Part shown: positions 15,057 to 21,669 of the stretch, one piece after another | How positions within the stretch are numbered: position 1 is the stretch's first letter | Layout of the letters: each line of letters opens with the position of its first letter | Assembly: GCA_016223145.1 (NCBI GenBank) | Contig: JACRPN010000017.1 | Coordinates: 2,780 to 35,721, forward strand | DNA from: Armatimonadota bacterium | Lineage (GTDB): Bacteria > Armatimonadota > Fimbriimonadia > Fimbriimonadales > Fimbriimonadaceae | DNA: 32,942 nucleotides | Direction of reading: 5' to 3' | Notes under the pieces: model-generated | What the model saw: only the letters and a program-made list of their open reading frames with translations | Database searches by the model: none | Told to the model about the DNA's origin: nothing | Translations under genes and position numbers: made by a program

Positions 15057-16847
15057 ATGCCGCAGATCGCTTTCGACCGCTATTACCGATACGAAGAGCT
15101 CACGGGGCTCCTCAAGGCTTACGAGGCGGAGTATCCCAATCTCGTCTCGGTGGCTTCGATGGGCAAGTCCTTCGAGGGCCGGGACATCTGGGTCGTTGCG
15201 GTCACCAACAAGGCCACCGGGCCCGCCGAAGAAAAGCCCGCCTTCTGGTGCGACGGCAACATCCACGCGAGCGAGGTCAGCGCCAGCACGACGGTCTTGC
15301 ACTTGTTGAACAAGCTGTGTTTGGGCTATTCCGGAAAGCCGCCAGACAGGTCCGAGAAATCCGACTTGTCCGACAAGATCAAGCGGCTCCTCGACACCCG
15401 GGCCATGTATCTGGTACCTCGCCTCAACCCAGACGGCGCCGAGTGGGCGCTGGAATCCCCGCCCCGCATCATCCGTTCCTCCACCCGCCCCTACCCCTAC
15501 GACGAGGACGACCCCTACGGCATCGAGCCAAAGGACGCCGATGGCGACGGGCGCATCCTCTGCATGCGCATCAAGGACCAGAACGGGCCTTGGAAGGTCT
15601 GCGTGCAAGAGCCCCGCATCTTGGAGCGACGCGACCCGACCGACGTCGGTGGCACGTATTTCCGAGTCCTGCCCGAGGGCCTGATCCACAACTGGGACGG
15701 CATGACCATCAAGGACCGAAAGCGCAAGCAGGGCCTCGACATGAACCGCAACTTCCCGAGTGCCTGGAGGCTGGAATTCGAGCAGCATGGCGCGGGGCCC
15801 TTCCCCACCAGCGAACCGGAGATCCACGCGCAGGTCAAATTCATCGCCGAGCACCCGAACATCTGCGGCGCGGTGTGCTTCCACACCTTCAGCGGCGTGC
15901 ACCTGAGGCCGCCCAGCCGCATGCCCGATGACGACATCCCGCCCGAGGACCTTTGGGTCTTCCAGAAGCTTGGCGACAAAGGCAAGGAGATGACGGGGTA
16001 CCCGGCCATCAGCAACTTCCACGAGTTTAAGTACCACCCGAAGGAGGTCATCACGGGCGTGTTCGACGACTGGATGTACGAGCACCGCGGCGTGTACTCG
16101 TGGACGACCGAGATCTGGTCGCCGCAGCGCCAGGCGGGCATTACCGACTACAAGTACATCGATTGGTTCCGCGAGCATCCGGTCGAGCACGACATTCAAA
16201 TGTTGAAATGGTCGGACGAGAAGTTGGAGGGTAAGGGCTACGTCGACTGGTATCCGTTCAGGCACCCCCAACTTGGCGAAGTGGAACTGGGCGGCTGGGA
16301 CTCTCACTACGCCTTCCGCAACCCGCCGCCGCGATACCTGGAGGCCGAGGTTGCGCCGCTCGGCGATTGGTGCATCTGGCAGGCGCTTTGCTCCCCAAAG
16401 CTGGAGCTGAGAGAAGTTAAGGTTGAAAGGCTCCCCTCCCTTGGTTTTGCCGAAGGCGAAACTGAGGGAGGGGCCGGGGGAGGGAGACCAGTGGCCCGTA
16501 TCCGCATCGCCGTTCAGAACACCGGCTGGCTGCCGACCAACGTGACCAAGATCGGCACGGACCGCAAGCTCTGTAGGGGAGTCACTTGTGAGATTGCCAA
16601 GGAAGGAGAAGACCGCAATCCCGAGGGGAAGAGCGCGCCCGAATGGCTGATCAGCGGCGAACTGCGCCAAATCGGGCCGCAGCTTGTCGGCTGGAGCCAC
16701 ACGGCGCCGGGCGGATTCGGCTGGCACAGCGACCCGACCGACGACGTGGCCGTTTTCGAATGGGTCGTCCAGGGCCCGGGAACCTATGCGTTCGTCGCAA
16801 GGCACGATCGAGCGGGAGTCGTAAGGACTTCGGTCACGGTCGAGTAG
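15057..16847 (+). CDS. M14 family zinc carboxypeptidase
   Basis: A 596-residue protein. The N-terminal two thirds are an M14 peptidase: zinc ligands His70 and Glu73 in NIHASEV and His276 in CFHTF, with catalytic Glu352 in TTEIWSP. LVPRLNPDGAEW and LDMNRNFPSAW are typical substrate-pocket motifs. No signal peptide is visible (MPQIAFDRYYRYEELTGLL), which is unusual for M14 and suggests a cytoplasmic enzyme or one exported by another route. Residues about 458-476 (PSLGFAEGETEGGAGGG) are encoded by a long hairpin repeat and form a linker. After it comes a beta-sandwich of CARDB/APHP type (VARIRIAVQNTGWLPTNVT). It removes C-terminal residues from peptides. Lying 22 nt after the ARC unfoldase, it could trim peptides made downstream of it, which is inference. 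Confidence 0.85.
   Translation: MPQIAFDRYYRYEELTGLLKAYEAEYPNLVSVASMGKSFEGRDIWVVAVTNKATGPAEEKPAFWCDGNIHASEVSASTTVLHLLNKLCLGYSGKPPDRSEKSDLSDKIKRLLDTRAMYLVPRLNPDGAEWALESPPRIIRSSTRPYPYDEDDPYGIEPKDADGDGRILCMRIKDQNGPWKVCVQEPRILERRDPTDVGGTYFRVLPEGLIHNWDGMTIKDRKRKQGLDMNRNFPSAWRLEFEQHGAGPFPTSEPEIHAQVKFIAEHPNICGAVCFHTFSGVHLRPPSRMPDDDIPPEDLWVFQKLGDKGKEMTGYPAISNFHEFKYHPKEVITGVFDDWMYEHRGVYSWTTEIWSPQRQAGITDYKYIDWFREHPVEHDIQMLKWSDEKLEGKGYVDWYPFRHPQLGEVELGGWDSHYAFRNPPPRYLEAEVAPLGDWCIWQALCSPKLELREVKVERLPSLGFAEGETEGGAGGGRPVARIRIAVQNTGWLPTNVTKIGTDRKLCRGVTCEIAKEGEDRNPEGKSAPEWLISGELRQIGPQLVGWSHTAPGGFGWHSDPTDDVAVFEWVVQGPGTYAFVARHDRAGVVRTSVTVE
16433..16473. repeat. Long hairpin repeat inside the M14 gene
   Basis: The arms 16433-16451 (starting CCCCTCCCTTGG) and 16455-16473 (ending GAGGGAGGGG) pair over all 19 positions as RNA: 16 Watson-Crick pairs and three G-U pairs, closed by a GAA triloop at 16452-16454. 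It is in frame and encodes a Gly/Glu-rich linker between the peptidase and its C-terminal domain. Confidence 0.7.
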
Positions 16848-16928
16848 CCCCATGAGAAAGGGCGAGAGTCCCAAGAACCTCGCACGATTGCTATCATCGT
16901 TATTGCAGTTCGTGCCGCTATTAAGATC

Positions 16929-17354
16929 GTGGCGCTGGAGAAGTCGTCGTTGAGCGCAGGTTTGAGCGAAAGAAAGGACCCGGCCGAGTTCGTCTTGGCG
17001 CGGAAGCAATGGATGACGTCCAGACCTCCCATCGGTGACCGAGACCTCGGCCTCTGGCAACTCGACTGCAAAGAGGTCTTCGAACAGCTGCCCTATGCGG
17101 AACACACTCGAGTCCAACGAGGGGAAAGCAGCTCCATCATGCTGGACGTGCAGGCCACGCTGAACCTCCCGGTGGAGGACTGGCAGTACGTTCGAGCCGA
17201 TTGCGAGAAGATCTGGAGCGAGGACCTGGCGGTGGGCCTTCGAGCCCTCCACTCCTGCCAGCTCCAGCAGACGACCCTCATCTTCAGCTTCGTCTGCCTG
17301 AACGGCCTGGGCGAATACCTCACCGGCCAATTCAGGGCCAAGCTGATCCGGTAG
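16929..17354 (+). CDS. Hypothetical protein, 141 aa
   Basis: I do not recognise this family. The GTG start opens MALEKSSLSAGLSERKDPAE when read as Met; an internal ATG at 17013 (MTSRPP) is an alternative. The composition looks like a real folded soluble protein: balanced charge, several Trp and Cys (DLGLWQLDC; DWQYVRADCEKIW; LHSCQLQQTTLIFSFVCLNG) and a strong G/C preference at third codon positions. There is no signal peptide or transmembrane segment. The open frame on the opposite strand is a mirror of GC-rich codons. The gene stands alone, 81 nt after the M14 gene and 41 nt before HMG-CoA lyase, on the same strand as both. Confidence 0.6.
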   Translation: MALEKSSLSAGLSERKDPAEFVLARKQWMTSRPPIGDRDLGLWQLDCKEVFEQLPYAEHTRVQRGESSSIMLDVQATLNLPVEDWQYVRADCEKIWSEDLAVGLRALHSCQLQQTTLIFSFVCLNGLGEYLTGQFRAKLIR

Positions 17355-17368
17355 GCCAAGTCCGGCAA

Positions 17369-17384
17369 ACCCGGAGAGCCGGGT
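17369..17384. repeat. Short hairpin between the hypothetical gene and mvaB
   Basis: ACCCGG (17369-17374) and CCGGGT (17379-17384) flank AGAG. It may end the upstream transcript, but no T-run follows. Its right arm abuts the putative mvaB -10 element. Confidence 0.4.
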
Positions 17385-17389
17385 AACGT
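17384..17389 (+). promoter_or_regulatory. TAACGT -10-like element before mvaB
   Basis: GGG-TAACGT ends 6 nt before the ATG at 17396, the same geometry as at the M14 gene, which suggests a leaderless mRNA. There is no Shine-Dalgarno. Confidence 0.4.
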
Positions 17390-17395
17390 GCTCGC

Positions 17396-18295
17396 ATGGT
17401 CCGCATCATCGAGGTCGGCCCCCGCGATGGGCTCCAGAACGAAGCCACCCCAATCCCAACAGAGTCCAAGCTGGCCTTTGTCGCCGCGCTGGCAGCCTGC
17501 GGGCTCGAGGAGATCGAGGCCACGAGCTTTGTCTCCCCAAAGTGGGTGCCCCAACTCGGCGATGCGGAATCCCTCTGGCCCCTGTTGCCGCCCGGACCCG
17601 AGTATTCAGCGCTTGTGCCAAACCTCAAGGGCCTTGAGCGCGCCCTCGCGCTCGGGGTAAAGCGAATCGCGCTCTTCACCGCGGCAAGCGACGCGTTCAC
17701 CCAGAAGAACATTCGCATGACGGTCGCCGAATCGCTGGCGCTGTTTCGCGAGGTGGTGGCTGCCTTTCGCGGGTCGGTCCCCGATGGCTGGATTCGTGGG
17801 TACGTCAGCACGGCGTTCGAATGCCCCTATGCCGGGAGGATCGCACCGGCGGCAACAGCCAAAGTCGCCCGTTCCTTGGCTGAGCTCGGTGTGGACGAGG
17901 TCGCGCTGGGAGACACGATCGGCGTGGCGGTACCGGCCGAGGTGCGCGAGCTCGATCATGCGGTTTTCGACGTTGTCCCCAGACCCATGATCGCCTACCA
18001 TTTCCATGACACGCGTGGCACCGCCATCGCCAACGTGGCGGCGGCGCTGGAGGACGGAGTTCAGGCCTTCGACGCCAGCGCGGGCGGGCTCGGGGGGTGC
18101 CCGTATGCTCCCGGTGCCGGAGGCAATTTGGCGACAGAAGACCTCGTCTACTTCCTGGAGCGAAGCGGGTTCGCTACCGGGGTGTCGCTGCCGGATCTGG
18201 CGCAGGCGACCCTTCCGGTGCTGCGGCTCCTTGGGCGGAGTCCGGCGGCAAAATCTCAACTTGCGGCCTTGGCCGCGTCGCCCCAAAAGCGATGA
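17396..18295 (+). CDS. mvaB: Hydroxymethylglutaryl-CoA lyase
   Basis: A 299-residue TIM-barrel enzyme of the HMG-CoA lyase family, which cleaves 3-hydroxy-3-methylglutaryl-CoA to acetoacetate and acetyl-CoA, the last step of leucine breakdown. The N-terminus MVRIIEVGPRDGLQNE has the catalytic Arg-Asp (R10, D11). EATSFVSPKWVPQLGD follows, then the metal-binding HFHDTRG, and the flexible signature loop GLGGCPYAPGAGGN with the conserved Cys235. Length is normal for the family. The C-terminal helix (LPDLAQATLPVLRLLGRSP) is also typical, which shows that the 122-nt tail-to-tail overlap with the membrane-protein gene on the other strand is genuine mvaB coding sequence. No other leucine-degradation gene is adjacent. 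Confidence 0.92.
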   Translation: MVRIIEVGPRDGLQNEATPIPTESKLAFVAALAACGLEEIEATSFVSPKWVPQLGDAESLWPLLPPGPEYSALVPNLKGLERALALGVKRIALFTAASDAFTQKNIRMTVAESLALFREVVAAFRGSVPDGWIRGYVSTAFECPYAGRIAPAATAKVARSLAELGVDEVALGDTIGVAVPAEVRELDHAVFDVVPRPMIAYHFHDTRGTAIANVAAALEDGVQAFDASAGGLGGCPYAPGAGGNLATEDLVYFLERSGFATGVSLPDLAQATLPVLRLLGRSPAAKSQLAALAASPQKR

Positions 18296-19118
18296 GCCCG
18301 ATCCCGATCACGGCGACCAGGGCCGTCGAAGCCCATTCTTCCTTGTTGAGCTTGAACTCGCGGAAGTTGACCGCCAGTACGCACAGCCCGATCGGAACCA
18401 GCGCGGGCAGCGGTCCCGCGAGCATCACGATCAGCATGTAGACCAGCAGCGTGGGCGCCAGCCAAAGGAGCGTTTGCCTGGCCCTCATCCCAAAGCGGAA
18501 GATGGCGACGAAGAACATCGCCATGAACAGAAAGTCCGCCGGGCCGACGTGCGCCGTCGCGGCCACCGGCCCAAACGTCGGGTCCTGCTGAACCTTGGGG
18601 ACGTGCCAGCCGATCGTGTCCAGCACTTTCGGCGCGACTTGAAGGATGATCTTGGTTGGGCCGATGGGGGTCAGCACCAGAAAGATGTCGATCGCCGCCA
18701 AGAACAAGGAAACCGGGAGCAGCAAGTTCTTCTCTTTGAGCAGCGTCGTCAGGAGAGCGCCGAGGCCCACGCACCAAACCATCAGCCCGGTCTGCCCCAA
18801 TGCCGCAAGAATAGCTGCCAACACACCCCTTCCACCCAGCGCCGAGGCATAGGTGAGGCCTACGTGCATCGCCACGCCGATCCCGATGAAGCCCCACGCG
18901 AGCCTGGGTGTCCAACAGTGGCTGGCGGCCCGGAAGATCGCATAGACGGGAACGGCGATAAACACAACCCCGATCAAAACCGCGAGGGGACGAACCAACG
19001 CGGCCGGGATGGGGACGAACGCCAGCGCGATGCTGAGCGCAGCTAGCGCTGCCAGCAAGGTGGCGAACGTCATGAGTCCGCCTGGTGATGGGTCTTGAGC
19101 GTGAGTTTCGCCTGCCAT
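18174..19118 (-). CDS. Polytopic membrane protein of unknown function
   Basis: A 314-residue protein with about eight or nine hydrophobic segments, among them FATLLAALAALSIALAFVPI, LAVLIGVVFIAVPVYAI, LMVWCVGLGALL, LLLPVSLFLAAIDIFLVLTP, FLFMAMFFVAIFRFGM, TLLWLAPTLLVYMLIVMLAG and STALVAVIGIGLIAFGA. I do not recognise the family. A conserved-looking loop, WHVPKVQQDPTFGPVAATAH, lies between segments five and six. The C-terminal tail is Pro/Ala-rich (SAQGAAAPEGSPAPDPAATP) and overlaps the mvaB 3' end by 122 nt on the opposite strand. ATG 19118 is given; ATG 19073 has a better ribosome site (AGGCGG) and may be the true start. It lies 18 nt behind the GT4 glycosyltransferase gene and probably shares its operon, hinting at envelope glycolipid or polysaccharide work. 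Confidence 0.72.
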   Translation of the reverse strand: MAGETHAQDPSPGGLMTFATLLAALAALSIALAFVPIPAALVRPLAVLIGVVFIAVPVYAIFRAASHCWTPRLAWGFIGIGVAMHVGLTYASALGGRGVLAAILAALGQTGLMVWCVGLGALLTTLLKEKNLLLPVSLFLAAIDIFLVLTPIGPTKIILQVAPKVLDTIGWHVPKVQQDPTFGPVAATAHVGPADFLFMAMFFVAIFRFGMRARQTLLWLAPTLLVYMLIVMLAGPLPALVPIGLCVLAVNFREFKLNKEEWASTALVAVIGIGLIAFGATRPRPQVEILPPDSAQGAAAPEGSPAPDPAATPR

Positions 19119-19136
19119 AACGTTTGACGCCCCGTG

Positions 19137-20330
19137 TCAGAGCAGGAGGCCCGTGGCCGCGCCGAGCGCTTCCGGGACTTTGGCGTCCAGCACCTGGTGG
19201 TACACGTTCAAGACGCTCTGGACCATCGTTGCGGCGCCCGCGTCTCGAACCGATTTGAGCGCCTCAGTCGACATCCGGGCGTGCATTTCGTCGTCTGCCA
19301 GCACGCGCAACACGCAGTCGGCAAAGGAACGGGCGTCGTTCGGAACGATGAAACCGTCAACCTGGTTGTCCACAGCTTCTCCGGCGCCGCCGCCCGCCAC
19401 CACGACCGCCGGCAGACCGTAGGCCATCGCCTCCTGAACCACTAGGCCCTGGGTCTCGGTGACCGAGGCAAAGACGAACAGGTCGGAGGCCGCATAGACT
19501 TCATCCACCGCCTCTCGCGGGATAAACCCGAAGAAACGAACGCGATCGCCGATGCCGAGCTGGCGCACCATCTCGTCGCATTCCCAGCGGTAAGGGCCGT
19601 CCCCCACCAGGCAAAGCCTCGCGTTGGGGTCCTTTTGGAACACGCGGGCGGCCATCTCGAAGAGGACCGTCAGGTTTTTCTCTCGCGCCAGTCTGCCCAC
19701 ATAGAGCAGCACCTTTTGGTCCGGCGCAAAGCCGAGCTTTCGGCGCATCTCGCTTCGATCGAGCTCGGCGCCGATGCGCCTGCTGGTGGGGATAATCGTG
19801 GCCGGGGTCGCCACCGAATGTCGCCTGAGCCACCGATAGGCAGCGTGGCTGGGCACAATGACGTGGTCCACGCTGCCGTAATAGAAGCTCGTGTGTTTGG
19901 CCATCTTGAAGCGCACATAGCGCCTTGGAAAATAGGGGATGTAGTGGGCGTAACGGTCGTACAGCGTGTGGTAGGTCGAGACGATCGGGATCTCGTGGGA
20001 CTGCGCCCAGCGCAGTCCCACAAACCCGAGCGTGAACGGCGTGTGGGTGTGGATGAGGTCGAACTCATGCCGCCGGAACTTGCGCAGAAGCCCAATAAAC
20101 GGCGGTACCGCGAGCGGGTAGCCCTTGGTCCATGGCGACTCGAACGCGCGGGTGCGATAGGTGTTGGCGTCGGGATCACGGTAACCCGGCGCCGCTGCCG
20201 TGAAGAGGTGCACCGAATGGCCCGCGTCTCGCAGGCCATGGATGAGCGTGTCAATGCTGATGCTGACCCCGTTCAGAATGGGCAGCGCGCTATCCGAGAA
20301 GATTGCGATGCGCAACCTCTCTCGGGGCAT
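19137..20330 (-). CDS. GT4 family glycosyltransferase
   Basis: A 397-residue GT-B fold enzyme. The N-terminal domain begins RIAIFSDSALPILNGVSISI, where the Gly-rich loop binds acceptor, and has LIHTHTPFTLGFVGL. The C-terminal Rossmann domain has VLLYVGRLAREKNL, LCLVGDGPYRWECD, FFGFIPREAVDEVYAASD and the donor site ASVTETQGLVVQEAMAYGLP. The closest known relatives by pattern are lipid glycosyltransferases (diacylglycerol glucosyltransferases, PimB/MgtA-like), which use nucleotide-sugars at the inner membrane face. Acceptor and sugar cannot be set from sequence. The ATG follows a GAGGAG ribosome site embedded in the last codons of the upstream HTH gene, 3 nt past its stop, so the two are translationally linked. 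Confidence 0.87.
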   Translation of the reverse strand: MPRERLRIAIFSDSALPILNGVSISIDTLIHGLRDAGHSVHLFTAAAPGYRDPDANTYRTRAFESPWTKGYPLAVPPFIGLLRKFRRHEFDLIHTHTPFTLGFVGLRWAQSHEIPIVSTYHTLYDRYAHYIPYFPRRYVRFKMAKHTSFYYGSVDHVIVPSHAAYRWLRRHSVATPATIIPTSRRIGAELDRSEMRRKLGFAPDQKVLLYVGRLAREKNLTVLFEMAARVFQKDPNARLCLVGDGPYRWECDEMVRQLGIGDRVRFFGFIPREAVDEVYAASDLFVFASVTETQGLVVQEAMAYGLPAVVVAGGGAGEAVDNQVDGFIVPNDARSFADCVLRVLADDEMHARMSTEALKSVRDAGAATMVQSVLNVYHQVLDAKVPEALGAATGLLL

Positions 20331-20333
20331 GGA

Positions 20334-20864
20334 TTACTCCTCGGGCAGCCGGCCGTGCTCCTCGACAAACCTGGCAATATTGCTTAGCCGGAAGCGCCGC
20401 TGGCCACCCTTGGTGCGATGATGGGACAGCCACTTTCGGTTCGTGTAGCGGCGAACGGTCGCCGGGCACACGCCGAGCAGGCGGCTCGTGTCTTCGAGAG
20501 AAAGCTCAGGATCGAGGAGGCGCCGGATCAGCTCATCGCGGCTCTCTTTGAATTCGCCTCGGTAGTAGTTGCTCGTCACGTTGTCGTCGAAGTACTTGTT
20601 CAGGAATTCGACGAGCTTGGGCAACTTCTCCCAGGTTCGATAGAGGTCCTCGCTGATGACGCTGGTGGTCTGCGGCTTGCGGCTGCGACGGGGTCTGGGC
20701 GCGCTCAGTTCGGTTTTGCGGAACCGTTTTGAGCCTCTTCCCGAACCTGCCAGGTACTCGCCGAAGTTGGGCACCTCGCCCTTGATCGGGGATTTGCCGT
20801 TGGCCGGCTTGTCGAGAAATGCGTTGTCGATGTAAGACTGCGGATCAAACTCTTTCTTTTTCAA
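20334..20864 (-). CDS. BldC/MerR-like HTH regulator, TTG start
   Basis: A 176-residue protein. The C-terminal 60 residues are a MerR/excisionase-type HTH: LSLEDTSRLLGVCPATVRRY, then TNRKWLSHHRTKGGQRRFRL and a final helix SNIARFVEEHGRLPEE, close to BldC and HTH_17 proteins. The N-terminal half is basic and probably disordered (GSGRGSKRFRKTELSAPRPR), and the middle (DLYRTWEKLPKLVEFLNKYF) is helical. There is no other Met or plausible ATG in frame, and TTG 20864 is preceded by AAGAGGA at 7-nt spacing, so TTG is the start. It heads an apparent operon with the GT4 enzyme and the membrane protein, and may control them through the palindrome over its promoter. Confidence 0.8.
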   Translation of the reverse strand: MKKKEFDPQSYIDNAFLDKPANGKSPIKGEVPNFGEYLAGSGRGSKRFRKTELSAPRPRRSRKPQTTSVISEDLYRTWEKLPKLVEFLNKYFDDNVTSNYYRGEFKESRDELIRRLLDPELSLEDTSRLLGVCPATVRRYTNRKWLSHHRTKGGQRRFRLSNIARFVEEHGRLPEE

Positions 20865-20895
20865 AACGGAATCCTCTTGAATTCTGGGGGTTTGT

Positions 20896-20907
20896 GGAGT
20901 TTACTCC
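20896..20907 (-). promoter_or_regulatory. TAAACT promoter element within a GGAGT/ACTCC palindrome
   Basis: On the minus strand the segment reads GGAGTAAACTCC. TAAACT is a -10-like hexamer, and GGAGT...ACTCC is a 5-bp inverted repeat around it. The start codon is 33 nt downstream with its own Shine-Dalgarno, so this transcript would carry a short leader, unlike the leaderless cases. The palindrome could be an autoregulatory operator. Confidence 0.4.
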
Positions 20908-20988
20908 CATGCAACCCGCGAATACCTGCACGGTTTCAACTTCGACGAGGGTTCTCTGTGAAGTTGGTGGCGCGACCTTCTTTCGCAG

Positions 20989-21609
20989 CTACACCGGAGC
21001 CGCTGAGGCTCCGACGCGCTTGACGAAATTTTCGACGATCCGGAACCCCTCTTGGGTTAGCGCCGATTCAGGGTGAAACTGAACGCCCTCGATTGGAAGG
21101 CTCTCGTGCCGCATACCCATCACCTCATCGTCGTCCTCTGAAGTGGCGGTGACGAAGAACCCCGGCGGCAACGAGTCGCGAGTCACGATCAGCGAGTGGT
21201 AGCGTATGGCGCTGAACGGGTTCGGCATACCCTCGAAAAGCCCCTTGCCGTCGTGCCGGACCATTGAGGCTTTGCCGTGCATGATCTTGTGCGCCTGGCG
21301 CACCACGCCTCCAGCGACGTACCCGATCGCCTGATGCCCTAGGCAGACGCCGAAGAGCGGCCGTTCGGCGATCTTGTAGCCTTCGCGCTCTGCTCCAGAG
21401 AGGTAGGCGGAAAGCACGTCCAGGCACACGCCCGACTCGGTCGGAGTGCAAGGGCCAGGTGAAAGCATGATCCCATCGGGCTTCAGCCCGACGATCTCGT
21501 CCATCGTGATCTCGTCGTTCCTGCGCACGACGATCTCCGCCCCGCACATCCCCAGGTACTGGACCAGGTTGTAGGTGAAGCTGTCGTAGTTGTCGATGAC
21601 GAGGATCAC
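20989..21609 (-). CDS. trpG/pabA: Anthranilate/aminodeoxychorismate synthase glutamine amidotransferase
   Basis: A 206-residue class I glutamine amidotransferase that supplies ammonia from glutamine to TrpE (tryptophan) or PabB (folate). The N-terminus ILVIDNYDSFTYNLVQYLG is diagnostic. PGPCTPTESG forms the oxyanion loop region. FGVCLGHQAIG holds the nucleophile Cys89, and GVQFHPES holds His179 and Glu181. The GTG at 21609 starts exactly where family members begin; the longer open frame upstream runs through the divergent gene and is not real. No trpE or pabB partner is next to it, so it probably serves both pathways or a distant partner. The gap to the HTH regulator downstream is 124 nt and contains that gene's promoter. 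Confidence 0.9.
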   Translation of the reverse strand: MILVIDNYDSFTYNLVQYLGMCGAEIVVRRNDEITMDEIVGLKPDGIMLSPGPCTPTESGVCLDVLSAYLSGAEREGYKIAERPLFGVCLGHQAIGYVAGGVVRQAHKIMHGKASMVRHDGKGLFEGMPNPFSAIRYHSLIVTRDSLPPGFFVTATSEDDDEVMGMRHESLPIEGVQFHPESALTQEGFRIVENFVKRVGASAAPV

Positions 21610-21637
21610 GAGCCTATTGTGACGCCTGAAGGTCGGA

Positions 21638-21643
21638 TAATAT
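21638..21643 (+). promoter_or_regulatory. TAATAT -10-like element of the pilin-associated-domain gene
   Basis: CGGA-TAATAT in the 60-nt divergent region. Shifted by two bases it reads GATAAT, one mismatch from the TATAAT consensus. It is 5 nt before an ATG at 21649 and 26 nt before the preferred ATG at 21670, which has its own GGAGG. Confidence 0.4.
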
Positions 21644-21669
21644 CTCCTATGGAACGGAGGTGGGTTCGC

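Noticed and set aside
14988-17330. A 780-codon open frame on the minus strand opposite the M14 gene
   Set aside because: It mirrors GC-rich codons of the M14 and hypothetical genes, crosses their ends, and has no domain-like sequence. The plus-strand M14 motifs are unambiguous.
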